Position numbers and translations under genes: made by a program. From Helicobacter sp. (GTDB taxonomy: Bacteria > Campylobacterota > Campylobacteria > Campylobacterales > Helicobacteraceae), in assembly GCF_022511165.1 (NCBI RefSeq), contig NZ_JAFLSB010000021.1:1-24803 (forward strand): 24,803 bases of DNA. Reading direction: 5' to 3'. The notes under the pieces are model-generated. The model had not been told where the DNA came from and ran no database searches. It saw nothing but the letters and a program-made list of their open reading frames with translations. Shown here in pieces: positions 1 to 8,049 of the stretch (position 1 is its first letter; each line of letters begins with the position of its first letter).

Positions 1-117
1 GAAAAGGAATTTGAGGGCTTTCCAAGAAGCGGAGCAACACAAAAAAGTTTTTTGCCTTATTATCGCTTAAAGCTTGATTTATTTTTAGATAGCAAACTTC
101 AAAATGCTTATATTTAG
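1..117 (+). CDS. C-terminal end of an unidentified protein (5' part outside the window)
   Basis: An open frame runs from the first base to a TAG at 115-117, giving the last 38 residues of a protein that ends in LFLDSKLQNAYI. The piece is mixed hydrophilic and hydrophobic (segment SFLPYYRLKLDLFLD), with no motif I recognise and no clear membrane helix. It converges on flgR, whose stop lies at 192, with 74 bases between them. Reading frame and codon use look like the neighbours, so it is probably a real gene end rather than a chance frame, but no function can be given. Confidence 0.5.
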   Translation, partial: EKEFEGFPRSGATQKSFLPYYRLKLDLFLDSKLQNAYI

Positions 118-191
118 ATTCTGATATGCTGTGTTTATGTGATATACGAAAGCTATGGTATAAGATTAATAAATTGTGATTTTAAGCTCCT

Positions 192-1529
192 CTAAATACC
201 ATATCTTGCGATTTTATGCCGCAAAAGTTCCACACTCATTCCTAGCATATCACTTGCTCTATGCAAATCATTTGCACTCTCTATAAGAATCTGCTTAATA
301 AGCTCCTTCTCTAATGTAGCGATAGTATTTTGCTCATCGCCTGACTTATTTTGTGCTACATTCGCACCACTAAATGCCTTTGTTCGGGATTCCAAAAATA
401 AATCCTTTACCCCTATCTCATCGCTATCGCTCAAAATCCCCGCTCGCTCCACCACAGAGAGGAGTTCACGCACATTGCCATACCACTCATACGCTAAAAG
501 TGCATCTTTGGCTTCTTGCGAAAAGTGTTTTTTGGGGAAATTATATTGCGCACATACAGATTCAAGCTTCCACTCACTCAAAGGCAGAATCTCCTCCTTG
601 CGCTCTTTAAGCGGAGGTATGGGCAGGGGGATAGTTTGTAGCCTAAAAAACAAATCCTCCCTAAACTCATTTTTGGCAATTTTTGCCTGTATGTCGGCAT
701 TTGTAGCAGAGATAAAACGCACATCAATCTTAATAGGTTTTGAACTCCCTAGTCGCGTAAGTGTTTTTTCTTGTAAAACGCGCAAAAGCTTTGCTTGAAG
801 TGCAAGAGGCATTTCCCCAATCTCATCTAAAAACACACTTCCACCATTTGCAGATTCTAAAATACCCGGCTTAGCGCTCGTAGCGTCTGTAAAAGCACCT
901 TTTTCATAACCAAAAAGTTCAGATTCTAACAAATGCTCCGGAATTGCCGCCATATTGAGCGCGACAAAAGGTGCATTTGCACGATGAGAATGGCGATGTA
1001 TAAAATGTGCAAATACATCTTTGCCTACCCCACTCTGCCCCAAAAGAAGCACACTCGCATCAGTCTTAGCAACCTTAAGCGCAAGAGCTTTGCTCTCTTC
1101 GAGTTTGGGAGAAGAAGCGATGAAATCTTTATCCTGTGTAGTTTTTGGAGCATTTGGCTTTTGTGCTTTATGTGTGATTTGCGTAGCCTTACGACTTCTC
1201 TGCAAAGCCTCAATAAGCTCCTCTATCTCAAAACCCTTCACAAGAAAATCTTTCACGCCCAAACGAATAGACTTAATCGCATTTTGCACAGACGCATTCC
1301 CCGTAATCACTATCGCCTCATATCGCCCATCAAGCTCTTGCAAAAAGCTTAAGCCATCCATTTGAGGCATATTAATATCAGTAATAATAAGCTCAAAGCT
1401 CTCATCAAGCTTTTTGAGTGCTTCTTTTGGATTCTTAAAACTCACAACCTCATATTCTGCATAATCCTCAAACGCAGTCTCTAGCGACTTACGATAGTTA
1501 ATATCATCTTCTACAATGGCTATTTTCAT
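192..1529 (-). CDS. flgR: FlgR, sigma-54-dependent flagellar response regulator
   Basis: NtrC-type activator of 445 residues, expected to switch on RpoN-dependent middle flagellar genes after phosphorylation by the FlgS kinase. The receiver domain covers about residues 1-115 with phospho-acceptor D51 in IITDINMPQMDG. The AAA+ domain (about 135-370) has Walker A GQSGVGKD (164-171), the sigma-54 contact loop as GAFTDA (211-216, usual consensus GAFTGA), Walker B FLDEIG (233-238), the REDLFFRL arginine region (290-297) and GNVREL (351-356). The last 45 residues form a Fis-like helix-turn-helix ending LLRHKIARYGI; as I recall, H. pylori FlgR (about 380 residues) lacks this domain. The start ATG overlaps the stop of the upstream gene by 4 bases and follows an AGGAG ribosome-binding site, so the two are probably translationally coupled. 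The flgR identity rests on domain order and on gyrA/HP0702-like synteny. Confidence 0.92.
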   Translation of the reverse strand: MKIAIVEDDINYRKSLETAFEDYAEYEVVSFKNPKEALKKLDESFELIITDINMPQMDGLSFLQELDGRYEAIVITGNASVQNAIKSIRLGVKDFLVKGFEIEELIEALQRSRKATQITHKAQKPNAPKTTQDKDFIASSPKLEESKALALKVAKTDASVLLLGQSGVGKDVFAHFIHRHSHRANAPFVALNMAAIPEHLLESELFGYEKGAFTDATSAKPGILESANGGSVFLDEIGEMPLALQAKLLRVLQEKTLTRLGSSKPIKIDVRFISATNADIQAKIAKNEFREDLFFRLQTIPLPIPPLKERKEEILPLSEWKLESVCAQYNFPKKHFSQEAKDALLAYEWYGNVRELLSVVERAGILSDSDEIGVKDLFLESRTKAFSGANVAQNKSGDEQNTIATLEKELIKQILIESANDLHRASDMLGMSVELLRHKIARYGI

Positions 1530-2014
1530 ACCTGCTCCTTTGCTAGGATATACATCATAATGCTTTTATTTACAAGCTTTGCTTTTACTCTTGTAGGGGC
1601 GACTTCAAGCTTTACACGTGATTGCAGGGCATTATCTCGCCCACTTGTATCCTCGCGCACATAGACTTTATGCTGCAATAAACACTCAAGCACTTGCTCT
1701 TTTTCTTGCTTAATAATAGAAGTAATAAAATATGCCATATCGTCCATAATAGGATACCTACTTGCATCAATCTCGCATTCCTCCACAACCTTATACCCCT
1801 TATGCGCTTGGTAATTCATTACGTGCGAAACGCGATATAGCTCACCTTGGGCAAGATTATCGCGACTAATAACTTTATATGAAATAAGAAGCTCCACCTC
1901 CACATCTTCAAAATCCTCATTATAAGGCAATGTATCAAGCGTATTTGCTCCATTAAGACTACCTATACTCACTATAAAGAGGAATAATATCCGCGCATAG
2001 AATCTTCCCCACAT
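1526..2014 (-). CDS. Small exported hypothetical protein (HP0702-like position)
   Basis: 162-residue protein with an N-terminal signal sequence (hydrophobic ARILFLFIVSIGSLNGA, probable cleavage near residue 23), so it is likely periplasmic. The mature part is acidic to neutral, with no recognised domain and no second membrane segment; the only feature of note is a central CEID followed later by ECLLQHKVYV, giving two cysteines. It lies between gyrA (about 50 bases upstream) and flgR (4-base overlap), the position of HP0702 in H. pylori, so conservation of the trio supports a real gene. The overlap with flgR might suggest a flagellar or envelope-sensing role, but that is only context. Function unknown. 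Confidence 0.8.
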   Translation of the reverse strand: MWGRFYARILFLFIVSIGSLNGANTLDTLPYNEDFEDVEVELLISYKVISRDNLAQGELYRVSHVMNYQAHKGYKVVEECEIDASRYPIMDDMAYFITSIIKQEKEQVLECLLQHKVYVREDTSGRDNALQSRVKLEVAPTRVKAKLVNKSIMMYILAKEQV

Positions 2015-2063
2015 ATCTACAATATCCTATCTCCCCTATTGTTTTTTGCGCTCATTTTACTCT

Positions 2064-4532
2064 TCACTCTTCATTTCCCTCGTTAGATTCATCATCTTGT
2101 TGCTCTTTAGGGCAGACATTAGCATATGCCACTTTATCTTTACCGACATTAACAATTTTTACGCCAGATGTATTGCGTCCTGCCTTTCTAATTGCCTCTG
2201 TATCCACCCGTATCATCTTACCCGAGCTTGTAAGCACCATCAAATCCATATTTTCATCATTAATATTAACCACACCCACAAGATTCCCTGTTTTTGAAGT
2301 AAGCTTTTGGACAATCACGCCCTTACCTGCACGAGATTGCAAACGATACTCGCCCACAAGCGTTTGCTTGCCAATCCCCCGCTCACTCACCACCAAAAGC
2401 TTATCTGTATCGCTCGTAATAGTCGTAGCTGCAATAACAAAATCTTTATCTGCTTTAAATGCAATCCCTCTCACACCACGACTCACTCGCCCAATCTCAC
2501 GCAACTCATTAACCCCAAAGCGAATGCACATACCTTGATGAGTAGCAATAAATAATTCTTTCACGCTCACATCAACAATATGCGCCGTTACAAGCTCATC
2601 ATTTTCATCAAGATTAATTGCTTTCACGCCCACACTGCGGATATTGCCATATTCTTTGAGATTTGTACGTTTGACAATACCATTTTTAGTAAAGAACACA
2701 AGCGATTTATCCTCATTAAAATCTGTGGTTGTAATAGTCGCCATAATTTTTTCATCGGGCTGAAGGTTAATGAGATTTACCACTGCCTTACCAATAGCGG
2801 TGCGCCCTGCTTCTGGAATCTTATAGACTTTGAGCCAATAGAGCTGTCCCCTATTTGTTACAAACATAATCGTATCGTGCGTATTTGCCACAAAGAAAGA
2901 TTCAATAAAATCATCTTCGTGTGTATTGCCACTAATCTTGCCTTTTCCGCCACGATTTTGCTTTTCATAAGTTTTAAGTAATACACGCTTAACATAGCCT
3001 CTATGGCTCATTGTAACCACTACTTTTTCATTTGGGATTAAATCCTCTACCTCAATAGCATCATAATCCTCCTCAATCTGCGTGCGCCTTTTGGTGCTAA
3101 ATTTTTCTTTAACCTCCAAAAGCTCCTCTTTAACGATACCCTTAAGCTTCTCCTCACTTCTTAAAATAGAATCCAAATAGGCAATCTGCTCTTGGAGCTG
3201 TGCATATTCTTCATTAATTTTATCGCGCTCCAAGCCTGTTAGTCGCTGTAAGCGCATCTCAAGTATGGCTTTTGCTTGTAACTCACTTAGCTTAAATTTG
3301 CTCACAAGTGCCTCTTTTGCCTCATCTGTATCAGCACAAGCACGAATAGTTTTTATCACCTCATCAATATGATCAAGCGCAATAATCAAACCCTCTAAAA
3401 TATGCGCTCTTGCCTTAGCTTTCTCAAGTTCAAAAATGCTTCTGCGGATAATAATCGTCTTGCGATGTGCAATAAAAATATGCAATAACTCAAGGAGATT
3501 AAAAATCTTTGGCTCTTTATTATTAATTGCAAGGAGAATAATCCCAAAAGTGCTTTCCATAGTCGTAGATTTAAAGAGATTATTGAGTACAATTTCACTC
3601 ATTGCATCTCTTTTAAGCTCAATCACTACCCTAATCCCTTCTCTATCGCTTTCATCACGCACTTCTGCAATACCATCAATGACTTTTTCCCTTGCAAGTT
3701 CAGAAATCTGCTCAACAAGCTTTGCTTTATTAACCTGATAAGGCACTTCATCAATCACAATCACATCTTTTGTCTTTGTTTTTTCAATATGCACCTTTGC
3801 ACGCACGCGTATGCGCCCTCGCCCTGTGCGATAAGCCTCTAAGATTCCAGCCTTGCCATAGATAATACCGCCTGTTGGAAAGTCTGGTCCTTGCACAATA
3901 TGAAGCACATCTTCCACATCTTGTGTATCATTATCAATCACATAAATAAGCGCATCAATAATCTCATCAATACGATGAGGCGGAATAGAAGTCGCCATAC
4001 CCACCGCGATACCGCTTGAACCATTTACAAGCAGATTAGGAAATCTCGCAGGAAGCACATCGGGTTCATTGAGTGTATTATCATAATTTGGCACAAACTC
4101 CACCGTATCTTTATCAATATCGCGGAGCATTTCCTCACTTGCACTTGTCATACGCGCTTCAGTATAACGCATAGCTGCCGCACCATCGCCATCAATAGAG
4201 CCAAAATTACCCTGCCCATCGACAAGTTCAAGGCGCATTGAAAAATCCTGTGCCATACGCACAAGGGCATCATACACTGCTGTATCGCCGTGTGGGTGAT
4301 ATTTACCAATCACATCACCCACAATCCTTGCACTTTTTTTATAAGGGCGACGAGGAGAGAGGCTAAGCTCATTCATCGCATAAAGAATCCTCCTATGCAC
4401 CGGCTTTAGTCCATCTTTTGCATCAGGCAATGCTCTCCCTACAATCACACTCATAGAATAATCAAGGTAACTTTCCTTCATTGATTCATCAATCTGTACA
4501 TCTATGCTTCTCTCTTCTAATACGCTCTGCAT
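2064..4532 (-). CDS. gyrA: DNA gyrase subunit A
   Basis: Breakage-reunion subunit of DNA gyrase, which introduces negative supercoils using ATP with GyrB. I start it at the ATG at 4532 (MQSVLEERS), preceded by GGGAG five bases upstream; an in-frame ATG four codons earlier has no such site. That gives 822 residues, normal for the family. The catalytic tyrosine is Y123 in AAAMRYTEARM. The quinolone-determining region reads HPHGDTAVYDALVRMAQ, with Thr84 and Asp88 at the positions of E. coli Ser83 and Asp87; Thr is the wild-type residue in C. jejuni, so no resistance mutation is seen. The C-terminal beta-pinwheel is present, with a GyrA box of the form QNRGGKGK. The acidic end DDESNEGNEE is ordinary. 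The gene is first in the run gyrA, hypothetical, flgR. Confidence 0.97.
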   Translation of the reverse strand: MQSVLEERSIDVQIDESMKESYLDYSMSVIVGRALPDAKDGLKPVHRRILYAMNELSLSPRRPYKKSARIVGDVIGKYHPHGDTAVYDALVRMAQDFSMRLELVDGQGNFGSIDGDGAAAMRYTEARMTSASEEMLRDIDKDTVEFVPNYDNTLNEPDVLPARFPNLLVNGSSGIAVGMATSIPPHRIDEIIDALIYVIDNDTQDVEDVLHIVQGPDFPTGGIIYGKAGILEAYRTGRGRIRVRAKVHIEKTKTKDVIVIDEVPYQVNKAKLVEQISELAREKVIDGIAEVRDESDREGIRVVIELKRDAMSEIVLNNLFKSTTMESTFGIILLAINNKEPKIFNLLELLHIFIAHRKTIIIRRSIFELEKAKARAHILEGLIIALDHIDEVIKTIRACADTDEAKEALVSKFKLSELQAKAILEMRLQRLTGLERDKINEEYAQLQEQIAYLDSILRSEEKLKGIVKEELLEVKEKFSTKRRTQIEEDYDAIEVEDLIPNEKVVVTMSHRGYVKRVLLKTYEKQNRGGKGKISGNTHEDDFIESFFVANTHDTIMFVTNRGQLYWLKVYKIPEAGRTAIGKAVVNLINLQPDEKIMATITTTDFNEDKSLVFFTKNGIVKRTNLKEYGNIRSVGVKAINLDENDELVTAHIVDVSVKELFIATHQGMCIRFGVNELREIGRVSRGVRGIAFKADKDFVIAATTITSDTDKLLVVSERGIGKQTLVGEYRLQSRAGKGVIVQKLTSKTGNLVGVVNINDENMDLMVLTSSGKMIRVDTEAIRKAGRNTSGVKIVNVGKDKVAYANVCPKEQQDDESNEGNEE

Positions 4533-4564
4533 TATCACTCCCAATTATGTTTTATAAACCGCGT

Positions 4565-4570
4565 ATTCTA
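4565..4570 (-). promoter_or_regulatory. Probable -10 box of the gyrA promoter
   Basis: On the minus strand TAGAAT lies about 33 bases before the gyrA ATG at 4532, in an AT-rich intergenic region, as expected for the vegetative sigma factor of Helicobacter. No convincing -35 box is seen, which is common in this group. Inferred by pattern only. Confidence 0.4.
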
Positions 4571-4617
4571 GCCTATTCTTGCTTAAAATTAGACTTATTT
4601 CTTAAGTAAATATAGTA

Positions 4618-4623
4618 TATAAT
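4618..4623 (+). promoter_or_regulatory. Probable -10 box of the lysE-like gene
   Basis: A perfect TATAAT lies 36 bases before the ATG at 4660, inside the AT-rich spacer shared with the divergent gyrA gene. The context (TATAGTATATAATTTTGC) fits an epsilonproteobacterial vegetative promoter. No recognisable -35 element is required or seen. Confidence 0.45.
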
Positions 4624-4659
4624 TTTGCATCTTTACAATAAGTGAGAATCTAATCACTA

Positions 4660-5287
4660 ATGGACATTGCAGAAAAAACGATTCTTTTGTGTCTTATGGG
4701 ATTTTTTGGCGCAATCACACCCGGACCTGATATGCTCCTTACGCTTAAAACTACTCTGCGCTTTGGTGTAATACAAGGATTAAAAGTATTGCTAGGTATT
4801 GCAAGTGGTTGGTGTCTTTATCTTGGGCTTATTTATGCAGGATTAAGTCAATGGCTTAATACTCCCATTACACAGCTCATTCTTAGCCTCATTGGCGGGA
4901 GTTATTTGCTGTATTTAGGCTTTTTAATGCTCACTATGAAAGCACAGCAATATGATTTAGGAGCATCTCAAAATATGCACAAAGATGGCTATATACAGGG
5001 ATTAATTATTAATCTTTCAAATCCTAAAGCCATTTTATTTTTTGTATTTTTTAGTTACACCTTTTATTGATGAGAGTATGGAGCTTGGATTCATCGCGCT
5101 ATGGTGTTCGCTTTTTGCTGCTTTTATATGTGTTATTATCTGCGCAAGTATCGCACGAAGTTACATCAATACACGCACTTTTGTTGTAATTGATAGAATC
5201 TGCGGATTACTCTTTGTGTGTTTTGCGTGGCTTTTGTGCTTTGAATTTGGCGAATTATGTATAAAAATTACAAATAACTTTTCCTAA
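4660..5287 (+). pseudogene. LysE/RhtB-family amino-acid exporter, frameshifted
   Basis: Two plus-strand reading frames together make one LysE/RhtB-type inner-membrane exporter. The first (4660-5070, 136 residues) has the family opening GAITPGPDMLLTLKTTL and the conserved NLSNPKAILFF. The second (open from about 5042 to 5287) continues with FLVTPFIDES and the last two or three membrane helices. Total length is 628 bases, exactly one base more than a 208-residue gene plus stop. The break falls at two T6 tracts (5038-5043 and 5047-5052); removing one T from the second gives ILFFVFLVTPFIDES, a normal family sequence. As written the protein stops early after SYTFY. It may be a recent pseudogene, a phase-variable gene or a sequencing error. 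Substrate unknown; family members export lysine, threonine or homoserine. Confidence 0.85.
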
Positions 5288-5343
5288 TAAACCTTTAATG
5301 TAGCATAAATCTAGATTTGAGCAAATATTATCCCATCACAAGC

Positions 5344-5372
5344 TAAAAATCATAGATTCGAGAATCTATGAT
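5344..5372 (-). terminator. Intrinsic terminator overlapping the stop codon of the TPR gene
   Basis: Bases 5349-5372 form a perfect 11-bp inverted repeat (ATCATAGATTC / GAATCTATGAT) with a 2-base loop. On the minus strand the stem runs into a TTTTTA tract. The TAG stop of the TPR gene (5366-5368) is inside the stem. The stem may also help end transcription of the convergent lysE-like gene, although the plus strand lacks a U-run. Confidence 0.65.
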
Positions 5373-7024
5373 GAAATGCCTATCCAGCCCTTAAGATAAG
5401 CCCTTATATTATGTGCGACATCGTCCCACTCACCCATTTTACTCTGTGTCATACATACAACAGATTCATACCACGGCGTTACTATACCATTTCCCCAACG
5501 CCAATCATAGCTTTTATGGAGCAATACAAGTGTATGCTTCCCCATACTCGCGCTCAAATGAGCCACCGCTGTATCAATGCTAATAACTATATCCATATCT
5601 TGAATAATCTCATAAGTATCGCCAAAATCATTCATTTCTTTTTGGATAATCTCATAATCATTGATTTTCTCACACGGCGCTTTATTTAGCGAGTAGATAG
5701 CTAGATGTTGGCTCAAATCTTGCAAAGCACTCATTAATATTTCAAGCGGAATGCTTTTATTTTCTGCCTCACTAAATTGCGAATCTGTGCTAAAACAAAT
5801 GCCTATTTTTTTAATGTTTTTATCTTCAATAGTAGCGTTAGATTCTCTCTTATCTTTTTGTATTTGGAAAGGCATATAACGCAAATCCTCTACGCTTTTT
5901 ACCCCAAGAGCTAAAGGTAAGGATACAAGCGAAAGAGCCACATCATATTGCCCTACTTCACTCAAACACGATGTGCAAGGAATATGAAACTTTGTAAAAA
6001 GAGGCACAAGGGATTCTTGCACGATTACGCATATTTTTTTAGCTTGTTGCTCTAAAAGTGGCAAAAATCGCGCAAACATAATACTATCGCCAAAGCCTTG
6101 CTCATAATACACAAGCACAGATTTATCTACAAAATCCGCTTTTCCTCCATTATATTGCCATAAAGATGTAATACCCTCTGGCAGCATTTTAGGAAGCTTT
6201 TTTCGCTCCTCATAGATTCTAAATCCCTCCTCAAAATGCAATCTTTTGAGCAAAAAATGCGCATAATTAATACAATAATGCGTCTTGTTTGGATTTAATG
6301 CAATAGCTTGGGTATATAGTGCAAGCGCGTGCTGTGGATTAGCATTTGCATAATTAAGGGCATTCGCATAATTAAATAAAAAATCGCTCTCATCTTTGTA
6401 ATGCTCATAAATCGCGCTATACACCTGCACCGCCTCTTCATATAGCCCTATGCGCATATAAGTATGAGCAAGATTCACCCCCGCATCAAGATAGCCTTTG
6501 TTTAGGGCGCTAATATATAATTCTATGGCTTCTCCAAAATGCTTTAGCCCCACCTGCGCATTGGCGAGATTAAACATCGCCCCCAAATCATTAGGATCAA
6601 GCTTAATGGCGATTGTATAATGCTTTATTGAGCTTTGAGAATCCTCTATATCTGAATACGCTTTGGCAAGATTAAAATGCAAATGCGCACTCATCTGCAT
6701 ATTCTCATCACTCTCTAATAATATCTCAAGCTCTGTAATACACCGCGTAGGCTTACCCGCTCGGCGATAGGCTTCAGCAAGATTAATGCGATGATTTGGT
6801 TCTGTGGGCTCACATTGTGTAGCTTGAGTGAAATACTCTATTGCCCGCTCATAAAACTTAAGCTCAAGCATTATGATACCGGCTAGATTCCATATATCAG
6901 CACGTGTGCAGTCAATCCCTAAAATTTGAATACATATATCCACACATTGATGATAATGCTTTTGCTGATACAGCTGATATGCCATCTCCACTGCAGAGAC
7001 GATATCAAAATTTCGTTGAGACAT
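5366..7024 (-). CDS. TPR protein with C-terminal GT9-like glycosyltransferase domain
   Basis: 552-residue cytoplasmic protein. The N-terminal half (about residues 10-285) is a series of tetratricopeptide repeats with typical spacing (for example IWNLAGIIMLELKFYERAIE, and AMFNLANAQVGLKHFGEAIE). The C-terminal part (about 300-552) resembles the heptosyltransferase-like domain found after TPRs in many bacteria: YYEQGFGDSIMFARFLPLL near its start, then MDIVISIDTAVAHLSASMGK, DWRWGNGIVTPWYES and a closing WDDVAHNIRAYL. Such proteins may transfer sugars to proteins or surface glycans; the substrate here is unknown. The ATG at 7024 follows AAAGGG five bases upstream; a GTG two codons earlier is less likely. 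It stands alone between the lysE-like gene and the OMP gene. No signal peptide or membrane helix is seen. Confidence 0.8.
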   Translation of the reverse strand: MSQRNFDIVSAVEMAYQLYQQKHYHQCVDICIQILGIDCTRADIWNLAGIIMLELKFYERAIEYFTQATQCEPTEPNHRINLAEAYRRAGKPTRCITELEILLESDENMQMSAHLHFNLAKAYSDIEDSQSSIKHYTIAIKLDPNDLGAMFNLANAQVGLKHFGEAIELYISALNKGYLDAGVNLAHTYMRIGLYEEAVQVYSAIYEHYKDESDFLFNYANALNYANANPQHALALYTQAIALNPNKTHYCINYAHFLLKRLHFEEGFRIYEERKKLPKMLPEGITSLWQYNGGKADFVDKSVLVYYEQGFGDSIMFARFLPLLEQQAKKICVIVQESLVPLFTKFHIPCTSCLSEVGQYDVALSLVSLPLALGVKSVEDLRYMPFQIQKDKRESNATIEDKNIKKIGICFSTDSQFSEAENKSIPLEILMSALQDLSQHLAIYSLNKAPCEKINDYEIIQKEMNDFGDTYEIIQDMDIVISIDTAVAHLSASMGKHTLVLLHKSYDWRWGNGIVTPWYESVVCMTQSKMGEWDDVAHNIRAYLKGWIGISS

Positions 7025-7069
7025 TTGCACCCTTTGATAACTAACTTTGATGTATTAAAGGGCTGAAGC

Positions 7070-7103
7070 AAAAAAAATGCCACCCTTGTTTAAAAAGAGT
7101 GGC
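7070..7103 (-). terminator. Intrinsic terminator of the outer-membrane protein gene
   Basis: On the minus strand GCCACTCTT and AAGGGTGGC pair over 9 bp (one G-U) around a 7-base loop, followed at once by ATTTTTTTT. It lies 18 bases after the OMP stop and also separates that gene from the TPR gene downstream. Confidence 0.85.
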
Positions 7104-7121
7104 AAAAGGGGTAAAAGAAGA

Positions 7122-7907
7122 CTAGAATACTATACCAAAAATCACAGAGAATCGTTGGTAGTTGTTTTTAAAGTCTTTTGAGCGCAAATCATTTGTAATA
7201 ATCCCTGCACTTGGTTCGCGTGAAGTATTCGTCAAGTCTCCCATTATGTATCGCACACCAAAGCTAAATACATTTGAGAATTTTATACCCGCGCCAAGCC
7301 CATACACGAGCCCTTGATAGATATTATCAACAGATGCATCATTCATAGTATCGCTTACATAGAAAGTATCGGTGATACTATGATACCCATAGCCTATCAT
7401 ACCTTGAATATAGTATGAATTCACCTGCACACCTAAAATCACAGGAATTTGTATGCCCCAACCATTAAAACCTACATCTGTCTTTACTGCATTCCCACCT
7501 GGAAGACTACTGCCTACAGCAGGGTCAAAGCCATTTGAATCCCCTGTGGATTTAAGATAAAGGGGAATAGTAATTTCTGTCCCAATATATGGGCGCACAT
7601 TGCTTGCTGCTTTGATAGAAGTGATATAAAGAGAATATCCTAAATCTGCAGAATGTAGATTCAAATCTCCAAGTTTGCTATATGAGTATCCCACGTGCCC
7701 TTCATTAAAAAGATACCACCTTGCCACATTACCCGCTTTGGTAGAGCCATCAAGAATACTGCCACTTGCAAAACTCCCCGTGACTGTTTTTTTGGCATTT
7801 GTGAGTGATTGGGCATTGAGCTTGTTAGTAGAATTATTAGTTGTAGCACCAAAAGCTATACTAGAAGCCGCTACAAGCATTAGAAATACTTTTTTGAAGA
7901 AAATCAT
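7122..7907 (-). CDS. Outer-membrane beta-barrel protein
   Basis: 261-residue exported protein. Residues 1-21 form a signal peptide (KKVFLMLVAASSIAFGA). The mature part is rich in Gly, Tyr, Ser and Asn and alternates polar and hydrophobic residues, as in beta strands, for example SFGVRYIMGD near the end. It finishes RFSVIFGIVF with the C-terminal aromatic typical of barrels recognised by BamA. It resembles the small Helicobacter outer-membrane proteins; I cannot assign it to a named adhesin or porin. A strong AAGGAG site lies 6 bases before the ATG. It is a single-gene unit, with a likely promoter at 7940-7945 and a terminator at 7070-7103. Confidence 0.8.
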   Translation of the reverse strand: MIFFKKVFLMLVAASSIAFGATTNNSTNKLNAQSLTNAKKTVTGSFASGSILDGSTKAGNVARWYLFNEGHVGYSYSKLGDLNLHSADLGYSLYITSIKAASNVRPYIGTEITIPLYLKSTGDSNGFDPAVGSSLPGGNAVKTDVGFNGWGIQIPVILGVQVNSYYIQGMIGYGYHSITDTFYVSDTMNDASVDNIYQGLVYGLGAGIKFSNVFSFGVRYIMGDLTNTSREPSAGIITNDLRSKDFKNNYQRFSVIFGIVF

Positions 7908-7939
7908 ATCTTACTCCTTTGAGTGAAATAAAATGGCGT

Positions 7940-7945
7940 ATCATA
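7940..7945 (-). promoter_or_regulatory. Probable extended -10 promoter of the OMP gene
   Basis: On the minus strand TGGTATGAT (TG-n plus TATGAT) lies about 32 bases before the ATG at 7907. This fits a Helicobacter vegetative promoter with an extended -10; no clear -35 box is visible. Confidence 0.5.
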
Positions 7946-8012
7946 CCACAATAAACCAACATCGACTTTAAAAGTATTCTTTTTAGCTAAAAACATCAAG
8001 ATTCTAAATCAA

Positions 8013-8035
8013 ATCTGCATAATGGAGCATTCTGC
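8013..8035 (-). terminator. Possible weak terminator downstream of lnt
   Basis: GCAGAATG and CATTATGC pair with one mismatch around a 3-base loop on the minus strand, followed by AGATTTGATTT. It lies 14 bases after the lnt stop. The T-tract is interrupted, so this is tentative. Confidence 0.3.
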
Positions 8036-8049
8036 CATCTTATAAAATT

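Noticed and set aside
154..203. Inverted repeat TATGGTAT / ATACCATA between the left partial gene and flgR
   Set aside because: The 34-base loop and lack of a U-run make it a poor terminator; AT-rich chance pairing is likely.
4250..4300. Quinolone-resistance change in GyrA
   Set aside because: Thr84 looks different from E. coli Ser83 and H. pylori Asn87, but Thr is the wild-type residue in C. jejuni and Asp88 is intact.
5042..5287. Separate small membrane protein gene
   Set aside because: It is the second half of the LysE-family gene in the next frame; its TTG start lies in the T tract and has no ribosome-binding site.
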